This document shows, piece after piece, positions 58,889-64,000 of a DNA stretch of 64,000 bases. The notes under the pieces were generated by a model. The model made no database searches. It was not told where the DNA came from and saw only the letters and a list, made by a program, of their open reading frames with translations. Position 1 is the first letter of the stretch. Each line of letters opens with the position of its first letter. Position numbers and translations under genes: made by a program. This stretch comes from Achromobacter agilis (lineage in GTDB: Bacteria; Pseudomonadota; Gammaproteobacteria; Burkholderiales; Burkholderiaceae_B): the NCBI RefSeq assembly GCF_900496965.1, contig NZ_UFQB01000004.1, forward strand, positions 186,001 through 250,000. The letters run 5' to 3'.

Positions 58889-59047
58889 GGCCTGGTCTCG
58901 GGAAGCCTTGCCTGCCGCGTTATTTATTATTTTCCGAATGCGCGCATCCGCCGCTACACATTTCCGGAAGCCCCTCTTTCGTACGACGCCGATGTTCGGT
59001 CACCGGACACTCTTTGGCCGCCGACCTGCCGCGCAAAGCCCTGCGCG

Positions 59048-59947
59048 CTACTGCCCGCGCGCGGCGCGCTGCAAATGGCCGATGAAGCATTCCGCGAAGC
59101 TGGGCAGGTCGCGGCCCCGCTGGCGGCACAGCAGGCGGTCGCGCAAGGCCCACGGATCGTTCAGTTTCAGCACGTGCAGCGCATCGGGACGGCTGTAGCG
59201 CGCCGCGCAGGCGCGCGGCACCACGGCAATGCCGGCGCCGGCTTCCACCATCCGGCATACGGCCTCGAAGCTGCCCACGTGCACGCGCTGGCAAATGCGT
59301 TTGCCCAGGCCGCTGGCGATGTCTTCGAGGAAGGTCTGGATGGCGCTGTCCGGATGGATGCCCACGAACTGGTAGGCATCGACCAGGTCGACGAAGTGCG
59401 CGGACTCCTGCGACGCCAGCGGATGATCCAGCGCCGTCACCACGGTGAGTTCATCGCGGAACAGGGGCGTGACGTCCAGCCCTTCCACATCGATGTTGCC
59501 CGCCACCAGCCCCAGGTCGCCCGCGCCCGCGCGGATCGCGATGACGATGTCGCCCGAGATCTTCTCTTCCAGTTCCACGTCCACGTCCGGGTTTTCCGCA
59601 AGAAACGTGGAGAGCGCATCGGCCAGGAAGGAATTGGTGGCCGTGGTGTTGGCCAGCAGGCGCAGGCGCCCCTTCAAGCCGCTTGCGTAGGGCTGGAGAT
59701 CCGCGTTCAGGCACTCGAGCTGGCGGAAGACGGCGTTGGCGTGCTTGAGCAGCACCTCGCCCGCCGGCGTCAGCGCGACGCCAGTGGCCATGCGCACCAG
59801 CAGCCTGGCCTTGAAGGCCTCTTCCATGTTCTTCACCCGAGCGCTCGCCGCGGGCAAGGACAGGAAGGTCCGTTCCGCGGCACGGGTCAGGTTGAGTGTT
59901 TCCCCCACGTTCAGAAACAAACGCAGGTCGGTCAAGTCATGTCTCAT
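59048..59947 (-). CDS. LysR-family regulator, paralogue of the 48400-49293 gene
   Basis: A 299-residue LysR protein. Its HTH begins DLTDLRLFLNVGETLNLTRAAER and its effector domain RLRLLANTTATNSFLADAL, close to the LysR at 48400. Divergent from the SDR-hydratase-CoA-transferase operon across about 147 nt, so probably its regulator. The intergenic part has an AT-rich patch with ATTC-TGC-GAAT dyad symmetry around 59983-59993. Confidence 0.92.
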   Translation of the reverse strand: MRHDLTDLRLFLNVGETLNLTRAAERTFLSLPAASARVKNMEEAFKARLLVRMATGVALTPAGEVLLKHANAVFRQLECLNADLQPYASGLKGRLRLLANTTATNSFLADALSTFLAENPDVDVELEEKISGDIVIAIRAGAGDLGLVAGNIDVEGLDVTPLFRDELTVVTALDHPLASQESAHFVDLVDAYQFVGIHPDSAIQTFLEDIASGLGKRICQRVHVGSFEAVCRMVEAGAGIAVVPRACAARYSRPDALHVLKLNDPWALRDRLLCRQRGRDLPSFAECFIGHLQRAARGQ

Positions 59948-60094
59948 GTTCCACCACGCAGAAGGGGGTCATTTCTAATTTTGAATTCTGCGAATGCCCT
60001 GCCGAATCTACCATGGTGCATCCCTGTAAACCAGACTGGTTGATACGGAACTGTTTTCCACGCGGCGCAGGCCGCAGCAAAGGAGTCATCCTCA

Positions 60095-61009
60095 ATGAGC
60101 GGCATCGTTTCCGGCAAGGTAGTGATCGTTACGGGCGCGGGCGGCGGCATCGGCCGCAGCATCGCGCTGGCCATGGCGCAGGCCGGCGCCAAGGTGGTCG
60201 TGAACGACATCGGCGTATCGCTCGCGGGCGAAGGCGGCGCGGAAGGCCCGGCGCAAGCCGTCGTCCGGGAGATCCTCGCGGCCGGCGGGCAGGCAGTGGC
60301 CAACACCGACAGCGTCGCCGCCTACGACAGCGCCAGCCGCTGCGTGCAGGCCGCAATCGACGCCTATGGCCGCATCGACGCCGTGGTCAATAACGCCGGC
60401 AATCTGCGCGACCGCGTTTTCCACAAGATGAGCGAAGAGGAATGGCGGCAGGTGCTCGACGTGCACCTGAACGGCTCGTTCTTCATGAGCCGCGCCGCCG
60501 CGCCCTACTTCCGCGAACAGGAATCCGGCGCGTTCGTGCACATGACGTCCACCTCCGGCCTCATCGGCAATTTCGGCCAGGCGAATTACGCGGCGGCCAA
60601 ACTGGGGATCGTCGCCCTGTCGAAATCCATCGCGCTGGACATGGCGCGCTACAACGTCCGCTCCAATTGCATCGCGCCGTTCGCCTGGAGCCGCATGACC
60701 AGCTCCATTCCCGCGGAAACCGACGAGGAAAAGGCCCGCGTCGAGAAGCTGAAGAAAATGGAGGCCGGCAAGGTCGCCCCTATGGCCGTCTACCTGGCCA
60801 GCGACGCAGCCAGCGAAATCACCGCGCAGATCTTTGCCGTGCGCGCCAACGAGATCATGCTGATGAGCCAGCCGCGGCCGCTGCGCACCGTGCACCACAG
60901 CGAAGGCTGGACGCCCGAGCGCATCGCCGAAATCGCCGTGCCCGCCATGCGCAAGCACTTCTACGCGTTGGAGCGCTCGCCCGACGTAATCGACTGGGAT
61001 CCGATCTGA
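60095..61009 (+). CDS. SDR dehydrogenase, MFE-2-type (3R)-hydroxyacyl-CoA dehydrogenase-like
   Basis: A 304-residue short-chain dehydrogenase. Cofactor motif TGAGGGIGRSIALAMA, NNAG at the usual place, and the active site Ser (MTSTSGLIGNFGQ) with NYAAAK (Tyr and Lys). The long insert before the C terminus and VVNDIGVSLAGEG resemble the dehydrogenase part of peroxisomal multifunctional enzyme 2. It is followed after 7 nt by a hydratase-2 gene, the other half of that enzyme. Strong ribosome site aaaggag. Confidence 0.91.
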   Translation: MSGIVSGKVVIVTGAGGGIGRSIALAMAQAGAKVVVNDIGVSLAGEGGAEGPAQAVVREILAAGGQAVANTDSVAAYDSASRCVQAAIDAYGRIDAVVNNAGNLRDRVFHKMSEEEWRQVLDVHLNGSFFMSRAAAPYFREQESGAFVHMTSTSGLIGNFGQANYAAAKLGIVALSKSIALDMARYNVRSNCIAPFAWSRMTSSIPAETDEEKARVEKLKKMEAGKVAPMAVYLASDAASEITAQIFAVRANEIMLMSQPRPLRTVHHSEGWTPERIAEIAVPAMRKHFYALERSPDVIDWDPI

Positions 61010-61016
61010 GGCCGCC

Positions 61017-61877
61017 ATGCCCCTGGACTATGCAACCGTGAAGGACTGGCGCTTCGACGACGTGCGCCAGCGCTACGACGAAAAAGATGCCATGCTGTAT
61101 GCGCTAGGGATCGGCCTGGGGCAGGACCCCGAAGACACCGGCCAGCTGCGCTACGTCTACGAAAAGGACTTGCAGGCGTTTCCCACGCTTTGCGTCGTGC
61201 TGGGCTACCCGGGCTTCTGGGTCCAGGACCCGCGCGCCGGCATCGACTGGGTCAAGGTGGTGCACGGCGAACAGCGGCTGACCCTGCACGCGCCGTTGCC
61301 AGCCTCCGGCGTGGTCGTCGGCAAGAGCCGCAACACGCACGTGATCGACAAGGGCGCGGACAAGGGCGCCATCATCGTCACCGAGCGCACGCTGCACAGC
61401 GAAGACGGCACCTGCCTGGCCACCCTGCAGCAAAGCACCTTCTGCCGCGGCGACGGCGGCTTCGGCCAGGGCGACGCCAGCCCGCCGCCCCTGCCCGCCG
61501 CGCCCGATAGCGAACCGGACCTGCGTTGCGAGCTCCGCATTCCGCCGAATGCCGCCTTGCTGTACCGGCTGAACGCGGACCGCAACCCGCTTCACGCCGA
61601 TCCGGAAGTCGCGCGCCAGGCCGGCTATCCCCGGCCCATCCTGCACGGGCTCTGCACCTACGGGCTCGCGGCGCACGCGATCGTGAAAACCTGCTGCGGC
61701 TACGACGCCTCGCGTCTGGCCAGCCTGAACACGCGCTTTTCCGCACCGGTGTATCCCGGCGAAACCCTGCAATGCGACATATGGCGGATGCCCGACGGAC
61801 AGGTCCGCTTTCTTGCACGCGCCCGCGAACGCAACGTGGTCGTGCTCAGCAACGGCACCGCGACGGTGCAGCCATGA
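61017..61877 (+). CDS. MaoC-type (R)-enoyl-CoA hydratase 2
   Basis: A 286-residue double-hotdog hydratase. The hydratase-2 motif is present: YRLNADRNPLHADPEVA followed by PRPILHGLCTYG, with the catalytic Asp and His. The N-terminal half (YVYEKDLQAFPTLCVVLGYPGFW) matches MFE-2 hydratases. With the SDR upstream it would hydrate a 2-enoyl-CoA and oxidise the (R)-3-hydroxyacyl-CoA. Its stop overlaps the CoA-transferase start (ATGA, 61874-61877). Confidence 0.91.
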   Translation: MPLDYATVKDWRFDDVRQRYDEKDAMLYALGIGLGQDPEDTGQLRYVYEKDLQAFPTLCVVLGYPGFWVQDPRAGIDWVKVVHGEQRLTLHAPLPASGVVVGKSRNTHVIDKGADKGAIIVTERTLHSEDGTCLATLQQSTFCRGDGGFGQGDASPPPLPAAPDSEPDLRCELRIPPNAALLYRLNADRNPLHADPEVARQAGYPRPILHGLCTYGLAAHAIVKTCCGYDASRLASLNTRFSAPVYPGETLQCDIWRMPDGQVRFLARARERNVVVLSNGTATVQP

Positions 61878-63109
61878 TGCGGCCGCCCGCGCTCGATGGC
61901 ATCCGCGTGCTGGACCTGTCGCGCATCCTGGCCGGCCCGTGGTGCACGCAGAACCTGGCCGACCTGGGCGCCGACGTCATCAAGGTCGAACGCCCGCGCG
62001 TGGGCGACGACACGCGCGCCTGGGGCCCGCCCTTCCTCAAGGACGGCAACGGCCAGGACACGAATGAATCCGCCTACTACCTCAGCGCCAATCGCAACAA
62101 GCGCTCGATCGAGGCCGACATGGCCACGCCGGAAGGCGCGGCCCTGATCCGCGAACTGGCGGCCGTGTCCGACATCCTGGTCGAGAACTTCAAGGTGGGC
62201 GGCCTGGCCAAGTACGGCCTGGACTACGACAGCCTCAAGCAGATCAACCCCCGCCTGATATATTGCTCGGTCACGGGATTCGGGCAGGACGGCCCCTTTG
62301 CCCAGCGCCCCGGCTATGACTTCATGATCCAGGGCATGGGCGGCCTGATGAGCATCACCGGCGAACGCGACGACCTGCCCGGCGGCGGCCCGCAAAAAGC
62401 GGGCGTGGCCGTGACGGACATCGTTACCGGCATGTACGCCACGGTCGCCGTGCTTGCGGCCCTGCAGGAACGGCACCGCAGCGGCCTGGGCCAGCACCTG
62501 GACATCGCGCTCCTCGACAGCCACGTGGCCCTGCTGGCCAACCAGAACTCCAACTACTTCAACTCCGGGTTGGCCCCCACGCGCGCCGGCAACGCGCACC
62601 AGAACGTCGTGCCCTACCAGGTGTTCGCCGCCAGCGACGGTCATCTGATCGTGGCCACAGGCAACGAATCGCAGTACCGCGCCTACTGCACGGCCATCGG
62701 CGCGCCGGAACTCGGAGACGACCCGCGCTACGCCACCAACCGCCTGCGCGTCGCCAACCGCGAAGCGCTAGTCGGCAGGCTGGCCGATCTCATGCGCCAG
62801 GGCAAGCGCGACGACTGGATCGCCAAGCTGGAAGCCGTCGGCGTGCCCTGCGGCCCCATCAACAACATCGCGCAGGCCTTCGCGCACCCGCAAGCGCACG
62901 CGCGGCAGCTGCGCCGCGACCTGCCCCATCCCGCCGGCGGCATCGCCGCCGTCACCGCCAGCCCCTTGCGGTTCTCGGCCTCGCCGGTTGCATACCGCCG
63001 CGCCCCACCACTGCTGGGCGAGCACACCGAGGAAGTGCTGCGCGACGTGCTGGGGAAATCGGCGGAAGCGATTGCGGCGTTCAAGGCGGCCACCGCGCGG
63101 GCGAACTAG
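61874..63109 (+). CDS. CaiB/BaiF class III CoA-transferase
   Basis: A 411-residue transferase: IRVLDLSRILAGPWCTQNLADLGADVIKVE, DDTRAWGPPFLKDGNG, LVENFKVGGLAKYGLD, and the catalytic-Asp stretch GVAVTDIVTGMYATVAVL. Coupled to the hydratase gene by a 4-nt overlap (a second ATG is at 61877). It probably loads CoA onto the substrate of this three-gene pathway. Confidence 0.92.
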   Translation: MMRPPALDGIRVLDLSRILAGPWCTQNLADLGADVIKVERPRVGDDTRAWGPPFLKDGNGQDTNESAYYLSANRNKRSIEADMATPEGAALIRELAAVSDILVENFKVGGLAKYGLDYDSLKQINPRLIYCSVTGFGQDGPFAQRPGYDFMIQGMGGLMSITGERDDLPGGGPQKAGVAVTDIVTGMYATVAVLAALQERHRSGLGQHLDIALLDSHVALLANQNSNYFNSGLAPTRAGNAHQNVVPYQVFAASDGHLIVATGNESQYRAYCTAIGAPELGDDPRYATNRLRVANREALVGRLADLMRQGKRDDWIAKLEAVGVPCGPINNIAQAFAHPQAHARQLRRDLPHPAGGIAAVTASPLRFSASPVAYRRAPPLLGEHTEEVLRDVLGKSAEAIAAFKAATARAN

Positions 63110-63155
63110 GACGGCGGGCGCGTTACGCAACGTCCCGCAAGCCGGGGTGCCGCCC

Positions 63156-63191
63156 AAAAAAAACGGCCGCTGATTCTCCAGCGGCCGTTTT
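63156..63191. terminator. Bidirectional intrinsic terminator (CoA-transferase / fumarase)
   Basis: AAAACGGCCGCT (63160-63171) pairs with AGCGGCCGTTTT (63180-63191) around an 8-nt loop, with an A-run extending left to 63156. It lies between convergent genes. Confidence 0.92.
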
Positions 63192-63205
63192 CGCGTCAGG
63201 GCGGC

Positions 63206-64000
63206 TTACGCCACGGCGACGGGGATCTTGCCGATCTTGGCCTGCCATTCCTTGGGCCCGGTCGTGTGGACCGAGGTGCCCTGGGCGTCAACCGCCACGG
63301 TCACCGGCATGTCCTTTACGTCGAACTCATAGATGGCTTCCATGCCCAGGTCGGCAAAGCCCAGCACCTTGGCGCCACGGATGGCCTTGGACACCAGGTA
63401 GGCGGCGCCGCCGACGGCCATCAGGTAGGCCGAGCCGTGCTTCTTGATGGACTCGATCGCGACGGGGCCGCGCTCGGACTTGCCGATCATGGAGATCAGG
63501 CCGGTCTGCTCCAGCATCATGTCGGTGAACTTGTCCATGCGGGTGGCGGTGGTGGGACCGGCCGGGCCGACCACTTCGTCGCGCACCGGATCCACCGGGC
63601 CGACGTAGTAGATGACGCGGTTGGTGAAGTCCACGGGCAGCGGCTCGCCCTTGGCCAGCATGTCCTGGATGCGCTTGTGCGCGGCGTCGCGGCCGGTCAG
63701 CATCTTGCCCGACAGCAGCAGGGTCTGGCCCGGCTTCCAGCTGGCGACTTCTTCCTTCGTCAGCGTGTTCAGGTCGACCTGCTTGGACTTGTTGTAGTCA
63801 GGGGCCCAGTGCACTTCCGGCCATTCGGACAGCGCGGGCGGATCGAGGCGCGCGGGGCCCGAGCCGTCCAGTTCGAAATGCGCGTGGCGCGTGGCGGCGC
63901 AGTTCGGGATCATGGCGACGGGCTTGGAGGCCGCGTGCGTCGGGAAGGTGCTGATCTTGACATCGAGCACGGTGGTCAGGCCGCCCAGGCCCTGCGCGCC
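63206..64000 (-). CDS. Class I (Fe-S) fumarate hydratase, C-terminal part
   Basis: Oxygen-sensitive [4Fe-4S] fumarase. About 264 residues are visible and the frame is open to the right edge. The visible part holds GAQGLGGLTTVLDVKISTFPTHAASKPVA and the beta domain: GKMLTGRDAAHKRI, YYVGPVDPVRDEVVGPAGPTTATRMDKFTD and IGKSERGPVAIESIKKHGSAYLMAVGGAAYLVS. The N-terminal domain with the cluster cysteines is outside. It complements the iron-independent fumC at 32235-33620. Confidence 0.94.
   Translation of the reverse strand, partial: GAQGLGGLTTVLDVKISTFPTHAASKPVAMIPNCAATRHAHFELDGSGPARLDPPALSEWPEVHWAPDYNKSKQVDLNTLTKEEVASWKPGQTLLLSGKMLTGRDAAHKRIQDMLAKGEPLPVDFTNRVIYYVGPVDPVRDEVVGPAGPTTATRMDKFTDMMLEQTGLISMIGKSERGPVAIESIKKHGSAYLMAVGGAAYLVSKAIRGAKVLGFADLGMEAIYEFDVKDMPVTVAVDAQGTSVHTTGPKEWQAKIGKIPVAVA

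Overview
The window looks like a chromosomal segment of a GC-rich betaproteobacterium of the Alcaligenaceae (Bordetella/Achromobacter group). The base composition is roughly two-thirds G+C by eye. Other pointers are four periplasmic Bug/TctC-type solute receptors, three class III (CaiB/BaiF) CoA-transferases, six LysR regulators, and the gene order hda - HAD phosphatase - pcnB - folK. Species level cannot be judged from the sequence alone. No rRNA, tRNA, insertion sequence, phage or CRISPR array was seen. The window opens inside a double-length UvrA gene and closes inside a class I fumarase gene.

Layout. 1-5.5 kb: UvrA duplication protein, then pabB- and pabC-like genes for p-aminobenzoate. 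5.5-8.7 kb: LysR regulator divergent from a Rieske oxygenase operon (large subunit, small subunit, ferredoxin), led by a short coupled leader ORF. 8.7-14.6 kb: tcdA, then a macA-macB-OMF efflux operon. 15-20.3 kb: MFS transporter, chaC, pdxH, flavin reductase, LhgO-like oxidase, purU. 20.3-32 kb: SulP transporter, a LysR gene divergent from an AidB-like acyl-CoA dehydrogenase / Bug receptor / CoA-transferase operon, ggt divergent from LysR, another Bug receptor, and an AEC permease. 32-44.2 kb is a housekeeping core: fumC, tsaE, amiC, DedA, mutL, miaA, purM, hda, HAD, pcnB, folK. 44.2-57.9 kb is catabolic. It holds a predicted itaconate/C5-dicarboxylate operon (MaoC-type hydratase, CaiB transferase, CitE-like lyase, PfkB kinase) with a divergent LysR. 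Next come two acyl-CoA dehydrogenases plus a PaaG-like enzyme, divergent from a DUF35 / thiolase-fold pair, CoA ligase, Bug receptor and nitronate monooxygenase. 57.9-63.1 kb: a Tat-type Bug receptor and a LysR divergent from SDR / hydratase-2 / CoA-transferase. 63.2 kb to the end: class I fumarase.

How the parts fit. The catabolic blocks share one logic: CoA activation by transferase or ligase, hydration or dehydrogenation, C-C cleavage by lyase or thiolase-fold enzyme, often with a periplasmic receptor and a divergent LysR regulator. Substrates are inferred, not shown.

Most unusual observations: (1) a dispersed near-palindrome GTGTCWGACAC in five 3'-end intergenic clusters, which supplies the stop codon of three genes in the same register; (2) a 54-nt stretch inside tsaE with only 12 G/C bases and rare codons; (3) a Fur-like box beside the iron-independent fumC in a window that also carries the Fe-S fumarase; (4) a thiolase-fold protein that seems to lack the nucleophilic Cys, fused by ATGA overlap to a DUF35 partner, suggesting an aldolase complex.
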